From assembly GCA_028564925.1 (NCBI GenBank), contig CM053031.1, positions 97,672,305-97,736,304 of the forward strand: a DNA stretch of 64,000 bases, given 5' to 3'. This stretch comes from Lithobates sylvaticus. Taxonomy: Eukaryota > Chordata > Amphibia > Anura > Ranidae. The translations under genes and the position numbers were made by a program. Shown one piece after another: positions 43,426 through 54,178 of the stretch. Positions within the stretch are counted from its first letter, which is position 1, and each line of letters begins with the position of its first letter. A model generated the notes under the pieces. The model was not told the DNA's origin and did not search any database. It saw only the letters and a program-made list of their open reading frames with translations.

Positions 43426-46400
43426 GTACCCCCCCCCTTGGGCCTCCCCCTCTTCTTGGGTCTCCCCCTCCTCCTGGAGCCCAAGAACCTGAGGATGAGA
43501 TCTTTGTCTATGATGTTACCCTCAGGTTCCCAGGATCTCTCCTCAGGACCACAATTCTCCCAATCAACAAGAAAGAACCGCTTACCCCGGATGGTTTTAG
43601 AGGCGAGGACCTCTTTAACGGAGAAGATGTCGGAGGAGTCGGAGACAGGAGCAGGAGCGGAGACCTTGGGGGAAAAGTGATTAAGAACCAAGGGTTTAAG
43701 GAGGGAAACGTGGAAGGAGTTGGGGATGCGGAGAGAAGGGGGAAGATGTAGTTTGTAGGACACGGAATTGATCCGAGCCTTGACCTTGAAAGGACCGAGA
43801 TAGCGGGGACCCAATTTATAACTGGGGATGCGGAACCTGATGTACCTGGAGGAGAGCCACACCCTATCACCAGGGGAGAAGACAGGAGGAGGTCTTCTTT
43901 TACAGTCAGCATGTTTCTTCATGCGAGAAGAGGCCAGGGCAAGCGACTTTTGGGTCTCTTTCCAGATAGACGACAACTCTTGGGTGACTTCGTCTACAGC
44001 GGGGACTCCGGAAGAAGTGGGGATGGGTAGGGGGGGAAGAGGATGACGGCCGTAAACCACAAAGAAGGGAGAATTAGAGGAGGACTCCGATTCTTTCAGG
44101 TTGTAGGAGAATTCGGCCCAGGGCAGGAGGTCAGCCCAATCGTCTTGACGAGCAGAGACAAAGTGTCGCAGGTAGGCCCCAAGGATTTGGTTGACTCTCT
44201 CCACTTGTCCGTTGGACTGTGGGTGATAGGCAGAGGAGAAATCCAGCTTGACTTTCAGTTGACTGCAGAGAGCTCTCCAAAATTTAGATACGAACTGGAC
44301 GCCTCTATCCGAGACGATGTGAGATGGAAGTCCATGAAGACGAAAAATCTGGAGGAAGAAATGTTTGGCAAGTGTAGGCGCAGAAGGGAGACCTGGAAGC
44401 GGGACGAAGTGTGCCATTTTGGAGAAACGGTCCACGACCACCCATATGGTAGTGTGGCCGTGGGAAGGAGGAAGGTCCGTGATGAAGTCCATAGCTATGT
44501 GGACCCAAGGTCGTTCGGGCACAGGCAGAGGGTGAAGCAGGCCAGCAGGTCTCTGATGAGGGGTCTTGTCTCGAGCACATATAGTACAGGCCTGTACGAA
44601 GTCCGTCACATCCTTTTTTAAGGAGGGCCACCAGTAATACCTGGAAATCAGTTGGAAGGACTTCTTGATTCCAGGATGGCCGGCGAGATGAGAGGAGTGA
44701 CCCCATTTGAGGGTCTGAAGACGAAGACGTGGAGAGACAAAGGTTTTTCCAGGAGGAACTTGCAGCAAGGCGGCAGGAGCGGAAGAGATCAGACACTCAG
44801 GGGGTACAATGTGTTGTACCGGAGACTCAGACTCAGAAGAATCGGTGGAACGCGATAGGGCGTCAGCCCTGACATTCTTGTCTGCAGGACGGAAATGGAT
44901 CTCGAAGTTGAAGCGGGCAAAAAACAACGACCACCTAGCTTGACGTGGGTTCAATCGCTGGGCGGACTGGAGGTAAGACAGATTTTTGTGATCAGTGAAA
45001 ATCGTGATGAGGTGAGTGGACCCCTCAAGGAGATGTCTCCACTCCTCAAGTGCAAGCTTGATGGCCAGCAATTCCCGGTCTCCGATGGAGTAGTTCTTTT
45101 CAGGAGGGGAAAAGGTCTTGGAGAAAAAACCACAGGTGACGTGCTTGCCCTTGGAGTCTTTCTGGAGAAGCACGGCTCCAGCTCCCACCGAGGAGGCATC
45201 GACTTCCAGGAAGAACGGTTTGAGGGGATCAGGCCTGGATAGGACGGACGCAGAGGCAAAGACGGACTTGAGGCGATTAAAGGCCTCATCAGCTTGAGTA
45301 GGCCAGGACCTCGGATTCGCACCTTTTTTGGTTAGTGCCACAATAGGCGCGACAATGGTGGAGAAGTGGGAAATGAACTGGCGGTAATAGTTGGCGAATC
45401 CGAGGAAACGCTGGATGGCCCGTAGCCCGGTAGGACGTGGCCAGTTCAGGACGGCAGAGAGTTTCTCCGGATCCATTTGGAGACCTTGTTCCGAGACCAA
45501 GTACCCTAGGAAGGGAAGACTGCCGCGTTCAAAGAGACATTTCTCTAGTTTGGCGTAAAGACGGTTATCACGGAGCCGCTGGAGCACTTGACGGACATGA
45601 AGACGGTGCTCTTCCAAGCTGGAGGAGAAAATCAGGATATCATCCAGGTAGACAACAACACAGGTGTACAGCAGATCTCTGAAAATCTCATTTACAAAGT
45701 CTTGAAAGACCGCAGGGGCATTGCATAACCCAAAGGGCATGACCAGATATTCAAAGTGTCCGTCACGGGTGTTAAAGGCGGTTTTCCATTCATCGCCCTT
45801 ACGGATACGGATGAGATTATATGCGCCCCGGAGGTCCAGTTTGGTGAAAAGGCGTGCTCCGCGTAAACGGTCAAACAGCTCTGAGATGAGGGGCAGTGGG
45901 TAGCGATTTTTTACCGTGATTTTATTAAGACTACGGTAGTCAATACAGGGACGTAGAGATCCGTCCTTTTTGGCGACAAAGAAGAACCCCGCTCCAGCAG
46001 GGGAAGAGGACTTGCGGATGAAGCCTCTCTTGAGGTTCTCCTGGATGTAGTCAGTCATGGCTTGTGTCTCAGGGATGGAGAGAGGGTAGATCCTGCCACG
46101 GGACGGGGTGGTACCAGGGAGGAGATCAATAGGGCAATCGAAGGGTCTGTGTGGTGGCAAGACCTCCGCTTGCTTCTTGCAGAACACATCGGAAAAGTCC
46201 TGGTAAGGCTTGGGAAGACTAGGCAGAGCAGGAGCGTAGGAAACTTGTCTAATGGGTACCGCTTTGAGGCAATGCCAGTGGCAGGAAGGACCCCAACTCT
46301 TGATGTCCCCCGAGGACCAGTCGAGGGTAGGAGAATGTAGCTGGAGCCAGGGTAGGCCCAAAAGGATCTCTGAGGTACAGTTGGGTAACACCAAGAAGCT

Positions 46401-46775
46401 AATCTTTTCATGATGGAGAACTCCAATCCTCATGAGAAGAGGTTCAGTGCGATATCGGACGATACAGTTCAGATTTTGACCATTTACAGAGGTGATGAAA
46501 AAGGGCTTGAGGAGACGAGTAACTGGAACATTAAATTTGTTGATGAGTGAAGCTTCAATGAAGTTTCCTGCTGAACCAGAGTCCAGAAAGGCCACGGTGG
46601 AGAAAGAGGATCTCTTGGTCAGGGAAATCCGCACAGGAATGGTCAGACGGGGAGAGGAAGGATCCACACCTAGCAGCGCCTCTCCTACGTTAGCTAGGTG
46701 CGAGCGTTTCCCTGACGCTGAGGGCGGATAGAGCAGTCCTTTAAGAAATGGTCGGAACTGGCGCAATAAAGGCAT
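43161..46775 (-). CDS. pol: Chromovirus Pol (fossil element ORF)
   Basis: About 1204 aa in one frame. Parts in order: aspartic protease (DSGSAG near residue 65), RT with YLDDILIF near residue 375, RNase H (LEVDASSVGAGAVLLQ, about 530), integrase with HHCC zinc region (about 690-740) and catalytic core (MDFITDLPPS, DRGVQF), a GPF block, then a chromodomain (VDWENCGPEERSWEPE, about 1035-1090), which in related elements targets chromatin. The Pol tail is encoded within the 3' LTR. The frame overlaps gag; related Sushi elements are known to use ribosomal frameshifting there. Confidence 0.93.
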   Translation of the reverse strand: MPLLRQFRPFLKGLLYPPSASGKRSHLANVGEALLGVDPSSPRLTIPVRISLTKRSSFSTVAFLDSGSAGNFIEASLINKFNVPVTRLLKPFFITSVNGQNLNCIVRYRTEPLLMRIGVLHHEKISFLVLPNCTSEILLGLPWLQLHSPTLDWSSGDIKSWGPSCHWHCLKAVPIRQVSYAPALPSLPKPYQDFSDVFCKKQAEVLPPHRPFDCPIDLLPGTTPSRGRIYPLSIPETQAMTDYIQENLKRGFIRKSSSPAGAGFFFVAKKDGSLRPCIDYRSLNKITVKNRYPLPLISELFDRLRGARLFTKLDLRGAYNLIRIRKGDEWKTAFNTRDGHFEYLVMPFGLCNAPAVFQDFVNEIFRDLLYTCVVVYLDDILIFSSSLEEHRLHVRQVLQRLRDNRLYAKLEKCLFERGSLPFLGYLVSEQGLQMDPEKLSAVLNWPRPTGLRAIQRFLGFANYYRQFISHFSTIVAPIVALTKKGANPRSWPTQADEAFNRLKSVFASASVLSRPDPLKPFFLEVDASSVGAGAVLLQKDSKGKHVTCGFFSKTFSPPEKNYSIGDRELLAIKLALEEWRHLLEGSTHLITIFTDHKNLSYLQSAQRLNPRQARWSLFFARFNFEIHFRPADKNVRADALSRSTDSSESESPVQHIVPPECLISSAPAALLQVPPGKTFVSPRLRLQTLKWGHSSHLAGHPGIKKSFQLISRYYWWPSLKKDVTDFVQACTICARDKTPHQRPAGLLHPLPVPERPWVHIAMDFITDLPPSHGHTTIWVVVDRFSKMAHFVPLPGLPSAPTLAKHFFLQIFRLHGLPSHIVSDRGVQFVSKFWRALCSQLKVKLDFSSAYHPQSNGQVERVNQILGAYLRHFVSARQDDWADLLPWAEFSYNLKESESSSNSPFFVVYGRHPLPPLPIPTSSGVPAVDEVTQELSSIWKETQKSLALASSRMKKHADCKRRPPPVFSPGDRVWLSSRYIRFRIPSYKLGPRYLGPFKVKARINSVSYKLHLPPSLRIPNSFHVSLLKPLVLNHFSPKVSAPAPVSDSSDIFSVKEVLASKTIRGKRFFLVDWENCGPEERSWEPEGNIIDKDLILRFLGSRRRGRPKKRGRPKGGGTVMPSAPGASSIPERSRRSQPCGASVGSADRRRRSVLPMRSSWRPRSARGSHSIPPASLLLPSCARAPPLLRRARAHTTVSLKGPAHQ
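43426..43440 (-). promoter_or_regulatory. Polypurine tract of the chromovirus
   Basis: The C-run (plus strand) next to the 3' LTR reads as a G-rich polypurine tract on the minus strand, the usual plus-strand primer site. Confidence 0.75.
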
Positions 46776-47614
46776 AGGTTATGGTCTCGGCGGCGAGTCC
46801 TCTCTTGTGTGGTCAAGCGAGACCGATCCACTTGCATAGCCTCCTCAGCCGGAGGAGCAGGAACTGGTTGCAGAGGATTCTGGAAGAGAGGTGCCAGGCG
46901 AGGAAACCGCCTGACGCGACCAAAGTCCCTTTCCTGGCGTAGCTCTAGGCGTCTTTCGGTATAGCGCATGTCTATGCGGGTGGCCAGCTGAATGAGTTCA
47001 GACAGGGTAGCAGGAATCTCTCGTGCAGCCAGCACATCTTTGACATAACTGGATAGACCTTTTTTGAAGGTTGCGCAGAGGGCCTCATTGTTCCAGGAGA
47101 GTTCTGATGCCAGGGTGCGGAACTGAATGGCGTAGTCGCCCACGGAAGAGTTCCCCTGGACGAGGTTTAGGAGAGCCGTCTCGGCAGAGGAGGCCCGGGC
47201 TGGTTCCTCGAAGACACTGCGGACTTCCGAAAAGAAGGCTGGAACTGAAGCCGTGGCAGGATCGCCACGGTCCCAAAGCGGTGTAGCCCAGGCCAGGGCC
47301 TTCTCAGATAGCAGGCTAACCACGAACGCCACCTTTGACCGTTCTGTGGGAAACTGGTCCGACAACATCTCCAGATGGAGGGAACACTGGGATAGGAACC
47401 CTCGGCACAGCTTGGGATCCCCATTGAATTTGTCAGGAAGAGACAGGCGGATCCTAGCAGCAGCAACTCGTGGAGGAGGAGATGCAGGAGGTGGCGGTGG
47501 AGATGGCAGAAGCTGCTGTAGCATAGCAGTCAACTGCGCCAATTGCTGTCCTTGTTGAGCGACCACCGTGGTCAGATCCGAGAGGCTTGGCAGCGGGACC
47601 TCAGCGGGATCCAT
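46694..47614 (-). CDS. gag: Chromovirus Gag (fossil element ORF)
   Basis: About 306 aa from the ATG at 47614 (MDPAEVPLPSLSD). A Pro-rich segment precedes a retrotransposon-gag-type helical domain (FSQCSLHLEMLSDQFPTE...). Near the C terminus is one CCHC zinc knuckle, CLYCASSDHFLKDC, for RNA binding. The open frame extends a few codons upstream to a GTG at the LTR edge, but ATG is the likelier start. Confidence 0.9.
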   Translation of the reverse strand: MDPAEVPLPSLSDLTTVVAQQGQQLAQLTAMLQQLLPSPPPPPASPPPRVAAARIRLSLPDKFNGDPKLCRGFLSQCSLHLEMLSDQFPTERSKVAFVVSLLSEKALAWATPLWDRGDPATASVPAFFSEVRSVFEEPARASSAETALLNLVQGNSSVGDYAIQFRTLASELSWNNEALCATFKKGLSSYVKDVLAAREIPATLSELIQLATRIDMRYTERRLELRQERDFGRVRRFPRLAPLFQNPLQPVPAPPAEEAMQVDRSRLTTQERTRRRDHNLCLYCASSDHFLKDCSIRPQRQGNART

Positions 47615-47626
47615 GGCCGGATCTAC

Positions 47627-48327
47627 TGTCACGCTCCGGATACAGCGGGGAACAGGAGGTGGATCCCCTATGCCAATGGGGCGATAGCACGGGTTGTATT
47701 GGAGGACCGGTTCTAATGTTGCTACTGGTTTTCACCAGAGCCCGCCGCAAGGCGGGATGGACTTGCAGCGGCGGTAGCAACCAGGTCGTGTCCTCCAATA
47801 GCAACTCGACCCCACTGACAGCTGAGACAAGCGCGGTACACAAGGATTAGGCAAAAGGAGGGTCAGACGTAGCAAAGGGTCAAGGCAGGTGGCAAAGGTT
47901 CGTAGTCGGGGGCAACAGCAAAGGTCAGGATACACAGAGGGAGCAAAACACACTAACGCTTTCACTGGGCACAAAGGCAACACAAGATCCGGCCAGGACA
48001 GGAAGGGGAAGTGGGTTTAAGAAGTGTTCTGGGTGTAACTTTCAATTTGGACCAGGCACCAATTACTGGTGCGCTGGCCCTTTAAGACTGACAGTGGTGT
48101 GCGCGCGCGCGCGCCTGAGGAGCGGGGGCGCGCGCGCACAGGAAGGTAGGAGGAGAGAGGCAGGGGGAATGGAATGCGATCCCCGGGCGGACCGAGGCCG
48201 CCACGAGGATCGCATGGGAAGAACCGAGCGGCGCCTGCGGTCAGCGGAGCCGACCGAGGCGCCGCAGGGCTGAGAACGCCGTGAGCGCTCCGGGATGGAG
48301 GAGGCACCCGGAGCGCTCGGCGTTACA
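47627..48327 (-). repeat. 5' LTR of the chromovirus (701 bp)
   Basis: The near-identical partner of 42725-43425, with the same length and ends. It would carry the promoter for minus-strand transcription. Confidence 0.95.
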
Positions 48328-48332
48328 ATTAT

Positions 48333-48730
48333 TTTCCTGGGATAGGCTGGTTCTCCTAAGCTCGGTGTTGAGTTCTTTTGCCTGTTACTATTGGGGAGGT
48401 TCCAGTAATCAGAGTGAGAATTACCGGTACATTCACTGAGTTATGAATATTTATCTGACCCAGTCAACCAGGAATTCAGGTTTAAAAACACCTTGTTTGA
48501 TTGCCACTTGTTTGTATGGCTCCCTTAACAGAACAAGAAAATGCACTATAACGTGGACATATAATATATACACCTCTACACTAAAAGGCTAATATATTGT
48601 GCTTAGATTTGTGTTTGTTAGTACAGAGATAATACAATTAGATGCTGGCTAACCTGCCAAGCCATGTCAAGCTACTCTTTATTCCTGGACCATAACGCCA
48701 TGATATGGGTTAGCAGTGCAAAAGAGCAGT
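48333..48730. other. Unassigned sequence
   Basis: Flank of the chromovirus; nothing recognised. Confidence 0.3.
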
Positions 48731-49244
48731 TTAAGTGATTCTAAGGCCTAAAGGTTTTTTTATTGTAATGCATTCTATGCTATAAGGTTCAAAAAAAAAA
48801 CTGTGCTTCAGGATCTCCCCCTCCCCCCTTTTACTTACCTGAACCTAATTTTGATCCAGCTCTGTGCCCAAGTGCAGAGGCTCTCTCCACTCTCTCCCTC
48901 CACTCTCTCCCTCCTCACAGGGCAGATTGATGGCAGCAGGAGCAATTGGCTTTTGCTGCTGTCAATCAAGTGTGCTGAGGGATCGGGGGACAGGGAAGAG
49001 CTGTGCTGTCTGTGTTTATAGATGCAAATAGGGCCGCTAGGGATCAAGCCTGCACAAGTGCGCTCATAGAAAGCAGCTCTCTATGGGGGTACTCACTGAA
49101 GAGGAGGAGCCAGGAGTGCCAGCAAGGGACCAAAGAAGAAGAGGATTGGCACTGCTCTGTGCAAAACCATTGCACAGAGTAGGTAAGTATGACATGTTTA
49201 TAATTTTATTAAAAAAATAAAATAAAGCTTTACAATCACTTTAA
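48731..49244. mobile_element. TTAA-type MITE (514 bp)
   Basis: Ends TTAAGTGATTCTAAGGCC and (inverse) TTAAAGTGATTGTAAAGC, with TTAA at both outer edges (48731-48734, 49241-49244), as in piggyBac-type elements. The right half resembles 21060-21170 and the tip at 41808-41830. Confidence 0.65.
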
Positions 49245-50240
49245 TAGATATATTGTACAATAAACTGTCTCTGCTGTTATTCACCAATTGCCAGTGTCAA
49301 CTACAGGGAAAATCCCTTCCCCAAGTAATTCTGCTTGTTGCCTTCCATTCCTACACTGAATGTGTGTCAGATTTTTCTCCTGCTTACTTGAAATGAGACA
49401 ACTTCTGATCCACGTTATGGAAAGACATAACAGGCTGGGAGCCAATTTACTTTAGGAAAAATCGGAGCTTGACTGGTTTAGGCAATGGGGAAGCAAAAGT
49501 AATATTCACCCATGCTGAGCAACAAAATTCTTTACGGCAAACGCTTCTTCTAAAATTCCATCCAAATCTGAGACGTCAGTATCAGTGGAATCTGGTGAGG
49601 TTATCAGCAATGTAAAGGTTTACCCTACTGTGTAAGATTCAAATAAAATTGCTCTAGTGACTATTTGAGTTTTCCAGCAGATTTCAGATAGATTCTGCTT
49701 GAAGTGTAATGCAGTGGGGCGTAGTGGTTATACAGTCTCCATTCATTTGGCAACATCTGTTACAGGTAGAAAAATTTATTTTTGTTGTTGTATTTGATCA
49801 TTCCTCCTCGTAGCTTTATCAAACACATCTGTTGTGCGGATACTTGTTTGGGGGGGGGGGGGGGGGGGGGGGTTACAGCTCTTTAATGCAATCCATATGT
49901 TCATTTTGAATAACACCCAAAGCAAAGCATATATAAAGCAACCCAACATACAAATGTGCCTTATTATTATTTACAGAGCTAGAATTTATAATTTATGCCT
50001 CCCTGTATGACTGGTGTCGTTTCCCATCATCGCATTCAGTTGAAAGCAAACGAATACCATTGTGCCCATATTACACAGGCTGTTTTTATCCATTGACATT
50101 TAAGTGCATTACTTTTAATAAAATCCTGTTGCAAAAGATTTTACACTATTTTGGCATCTTAATTCTCATTGGGGTATGCCATTTGATGCTTCCATTGGAA
50201 CAAGAGGATTTGTTGATTTCCCCGCTGGCTGCTTGAAGTC
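49245..50240. other. Unassigned sequence with a poly-G run
   Basis: No gene. A run of about 23 G lies at 49850-49872. The rest is AT-rich. Confidence 0.4.
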
Positions 50241-50580
50241 ATCTCCCCCGTCAGCTGCACTCGCTAACAGATCGGTTCCCAGCAGCCGAAATTAGCCGAG
50301 AGCCATATTGGCCAAAAGCGGACGAAATTGGACGAAAGTGGCCGAGTGGCGAGTGCCGCTGGTCCCGCCTTCTGGAGCGGGACGTGTGAGGTGACGTCCA
50401 TCTTAGCCTGCAGGCTCCAGAAGGCGGGAACGATACATCCCCGCTCAGGCGGGCGGCTCGGCTCTCCTCTCCTCCTTGGCTCCGATCGGCTCCTCTCCCC
50501 AGTGACTGACTGACTGCCTGCCTGCTGTGACCGCAGACCACGGCTGAGGTAGGTCAGACAGACACAGAGACTAGTGTATG
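50241..50580. repeat. GC-rich block with imperfect hairpin
   Basis: GTCCCGCCTTCTGGAGC (50362-50378) pairs with GCTCCAGAAGGCGGGAAC (50414-50431) with one mismatch. The block has many CGG/CTC motifs and runs into the GGTCAG minisatellite that follows. It resembles a frog dispersed repeat; a CpG-rich promoter is a less likely reading. Confidence 0.45.
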
Positions 50581-50929
50581 TGGGTCAGCCCTCAGAAGAC
50601 TAGCAGAAAAACAAACAGCAAGAAACATCCATTGTAAGCTATTTTGTCAACGTGAAAAATTGTTAAAAAAAGCACTTTAGTATCACTTTGAATATGCCAT
50701 TAAAAGCATTTTGTTATGACTGTATTGTATGTAAGTACAAAGAAATACCTGTGGAGCTTGTCAGTAATTCAGATAACATCCTGTGTTATCGCAAAGAGAC
50801 TATATTTAGCCCTCTCTTTTCACTCTAAAAGTCAACGAGTTCCTACGTGATGGATAAGAAGAAATTGGGAGTGGTTGATTAGTTTAGCAAAAGACAATGG
50901 ACACAGCGCTGACATGTATGTCATTGTCA

Positions 50930-51485
50930 GTGGGTCAGGCAGGTCAGTGTGTGGTCAGTGTATGTAGGTCAGTGTGTGTAGGTCAGTGGTCAGTGTGTGT
51001 AGGTCAGTGGTCAGTGTATGTAGGTCAGTGTGTGTAGGTCTGTGGTCAGTGTGTGTAGGTCTGTGGTCAGTATGTGTAGGTCAGTGGTCAGTGTGTGTAG
51101 GTCAGTGGTCAGTGTGTGTAGGTCAGTGGGTGTAGGTCAGGCACTCAGGCAGGTCAGTGTATGTAGGTCAGTGGTCAGTATGTGTAGGTCAGGCACTCAG
51201 GCAGGTCAGTGTATGTAGGTCAGTGGTCAGTGTGTGTAGGTCAGGCACTCAGGCAGGTCAGTGGTCAGTCAGTGTATGTAGGTCAGTGTGTGTAGGTCAG
51301 TGGTCAGTGTGTGTAGGTCAGGCACTCAGGCAGGTCAGTGGTCAGTGTATGTAGGTCAGTGGTCAGTGAATGTAGGTCAGTGTGTGTGGGTCAGTGTATG
51401 TAGGTCAGTGTGTGTAGGTCAGTGGTCAGTGTATGTAGGTCAGTGGCCAGTGTGTGCAGGTCAGGCAGGTCAGTGAGTGTAGGTG
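50930..51485 (+). repeat. GTAGGTCAGTGGTCAGTGTG minisatellite
   Basis: About 550 bp of GGTCAGTG/GTGTAGG modules, with a higher-order block, AGGTCAGGCACTCAGGCAGG, seen four times. Open frames with repeated CRSVVSV peptides are by-products. Confidence 0.9.
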
Positions 51486-51834
51486 CAACGCCCCTGCTAA
51501 CGGTGCAGAAGAATCTGAGATGAAAGAGCCTTCCCCGTAATAAGTGGTCAATACTCTCTGGTAAGAGCATATCCTTAGATTGGTGGTGGTTTAATCACAA
51601 GGTGGAGGATTCGGTTGGTGATTCTACAGTCAAGATACTTGTTCACGTATCTGTGGTCATGCTGGTGGCTCATGGACTCACTGTTTATGTTCAACATTAT
51701 ATGAATATTTTTAATTACATTTGTTTATGATTTTTTTTTAGTGCAACACAATTTTTATGTATTCTTATTTTGTGATAATATCTCACTAGAGTGGTGCAGC
51801 TGTATATTAGGTCATTTGATATCTTAAAGTGGGA

Positions 51835-52300
51835 TTCCACCCTAAAGTGGAACTTCCGCTTTTCGGAACCCTCCCCCTCCGGTGTCACATTTGGCACCTT
51901 TCAGGGGGGAGGGGGGTGCAGATACCTGTCTAAGACAGGTATCTGCACCCACTTCCGGGCATAAACTCCCACGGGAGTTTACGCCACTTTCTGTCCTGGT
52001 GCGCTCTCTGCCGGGACACACACGTGTCCCAGCAGATAGCGCTGACGATTCTCATTGCGCTGCGTGACTCGCGCATGCGCAGTAGGGAACCGGGAAGTGA
52101 AGCCACTTCCTGATTCCCTCACTGAGAATGGCGCCGGCAGCAGCAGAGAGCCGATCGATTGATCGGCCTCTGCTGCCCACATCGCTGGAACCTGTGACAG
52201 GTAAGTGTCCATTTATTAAAAGTCAGCAGCTGCAGTATTTGTAGCTGCTGGCTTTTAATTTTTTTTTTCAGGTACCGTCCCGCTTTTAGCGTGGTTTCAT
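51835..52300. repeat. Dispersed repeat with perfect palindromes
   Basis: Starts TAAAGTGGAACTTCCGCTTTT and ends GTACCGTCCCGCTTTTAGCG, a loose inverted pair. It holds a perfect 18-bp inverted repeat (51914-51950) and AAACTCCCACGGGAGTTT (about 51963-51980). No coding role seen. Confidence 0.5.
51914..51950. repeat. Perfect 18-bp hairpin with 1-base centre
   Basis: GGGTGCAGATACCTGTCT, A, then the exact reverse complement. Read as RNA it would be a very stable stem. Confidence 0.9.
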
Positions 52301-52559
52301 TTTGCTTTCTATGCCTCCCTGTATGCTTTACACATTAATATATACCAGCTTGATGCTCTGTGACATATTATTACTTACTAGCTTAGAATACCATACTATT
52401 ATATATCAGCTCAGTGTCACATTTCTTATACACCATGTTATTTCCACATTATATTTAGAAGCACCCTGCACAATAATTTGTACACATCAGTGTCTCTTCT
52501 CTTCCAACACCACCCCAAGCCCTGCTGTATGGTTTGGATGCAACCGGTTGTATGTTTAG

Positions 52560-53735
52560 GAACTACCTTTAAGAAAACTGTCATGTTCTTATAGTACAAT
52601 CTCAAGACATCCACAGGAGCCCATGGTTGTGGATGCTCACTGTTAGCACCTTGACTTCTTCCAGTCTACTGTGGCCCTGACTTCCATTATAATTAAGTGC
52701 TTTGAAAAATGTATCTTTAATCATATTAAACAGCATATTCCCCCATGGTAGATAGCTACCAGTTTAGGGAAAATAGATCTACAGAGGATGCCATTGCATT
52801 GGCCATGCATTCTGTGTTGTCTAATTTTGAAAATAAGAATAGTTATGCCTGCATGTTCTTTATTGATTTTAGTTCAGCATTTAACACAATTTTGCCAGTG
52901 AAACTTGTTGCTAAGCTGAACTTTTTTGGATTGTGCCCAATGCTTTGTAGCTGGATTTTGGATTTCCTGGCTGATAGGCAGCAGAGGGTAAAAGTACTTC
53001 ATACACTTATGATTGTGTTTGTCACTCTGAGGTAGAATCTGTGTTAACATTTGCAGATGACACCATTTTATTAGGGAAAATAAGGGGCAGTGACGAGTCA
53101 GCATGTTGCCAGGATATTGAAAGTCTAGTGGGATGGTGTGAACAAAAGACCAATTTACGGTCAAATGTAGCAAAGGAGATTATTATTGATTTTAGAAAAG
53201 TATGGGAGATTAGCTATGAGCCAGTGGTGATTAATGGGATGGAGGTTGAGAGGTTTGAGGAGTTCCGCTTCCTGGGAACAATAATTAGGGAGGACCTGTC
53301 ATGAACGGGGCATATATCCCGTCTGGTGGACAAGGCTCACCAGAGACTGTACTTCTTGAGGAAGCTATGGAGGGCATGCTTTTCAGAGGGGGGCCTTTTT
53401 AACTTCTATAAAGCTGCCATTGAAAGTATGCTAACTTATCACATTTCTTTTGTGGCAAGGATCATGCACAATCCATGACAGAAATGACCTGCAGAGGGTA
53501 ATAAAAACTGCACAGAAGATTATTTCAGGAATTAGTCTAACATGTATTGATGAACTGGGGGAAGTGTCTTTGGAGAGTGATTAATATATTGGAAGACACT
53601 TCACATCCTGGTAATGCTCTGTATACATTGCTACCATCTGGTAGGTGGTTGGCTTTTGAGCTTATAGCCGGTTGCCGGTTCTTTCCTCGATCTGTGTGGC
53701 TCTTGAATGCTAGATGTCTTGTGGAATAAATGTTG
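52560..53735 (+). pseudogene. Jockey-superfamily LINE RT remnant (Rex1/CR1/L2-like)
   Basis: 52745-53035 gives QFRENRSTEDAIALAMH, FFIDFSSAFNTI and GLCPMLCSWILDFL, the RT fingers and motif A. 53041-53304 gives FADDTILLG (motif C, FADD) and FLGTIIREDLS. Then LYFLRKLWRA and HPGNALYTLLPSGRWL (about 53340-53660) are thumb and C-terminal blocks. The stretch between motif A and FADD, including the PQGCVLSP block, is missing, with stops after 53304. 5'-truncated and dead. Confidence 0.8.
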
Positions 53736-54178
53736 GGAGTTATGCTATGTATTTATTAGATTATCAGAAAACATTAAATGTAATGTAAAGAGAAACATTT
53801 TACATCGTAACATTAAGATAATCTTATTACAGGAAAGTATATCTCTAGTCGCATATGACATCATATAATTGTTTGGTTAAGAATTAAATGACAGATCAAT
53901 GCAGTAAATTAATAGTTACCTATCTAAACAAGAATCTGCCTTATATATATATATATAAATGTATGTAAAGTAGCTAGTATATTTGGTGCTCTTTTCAATA
54001 GTGGAACATTATTATTAATCTACCGCTGATTTGGGGCCTAATATCAGCATAATATTATGGTATGTCAACCAACTATAGTGAAGTTTACCTGAATTAAAAA
54101 GGTAATATGAAAAATAAGGAGGAGAAGGGGTTTACAACAAGGAGGGGAAAGAAAGCAAGTAGGAGGGATAGTAAGAAT
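53736..54178. other. Unassigned AT-rich sequence
   Basis: A short (TA)n run lies at 53944-53957. Nothing else recognised. Confidence 0.3.

Larger units (their letters stand above)
42725..48327 (-). mobile_element. Ty3/gypsy chromovirus, looks whole (5.6 kb)
   Basis: A complete layout on the minus strand: 5' LTR (47627-48327), gag, pol ending in a chromodomain, and 3' LTR (42725-43425). ATTAT flanks both outer ends (42720-42724, 48328-48332), a 5-bp target duplication. The 701-bp LTRs differ at only about two positions, so insertion is recent. I see no breaks in the long ORFs. The domain order (integrase, then chromodomain) and the CCHC gag match the Sushi-like chromoviruses of fish and amphibians. 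Confidence 0.95.

Noticed and set aside
44305-44796. Second minus-strand ORF within pol
   Set aside because: Overlaps the integrase frame and is a compositional shadow.
43828-47558. Plus-strand ORFs across the chromovirus
   Set aside because: Shadows of the minus-strand gag and pol; no family likeness.
50241-50580. CpG-rich promoter with GAG/GTAGGT donor
   Set aside because: The block grades into the minisatellite and contains repeat-like hairpins; no coding exon follows.
51030-51476. Ser/Val/Cys/Arg repeat ORFs
   Set aside because: Translation of the GGTCAGTG minisatellite.
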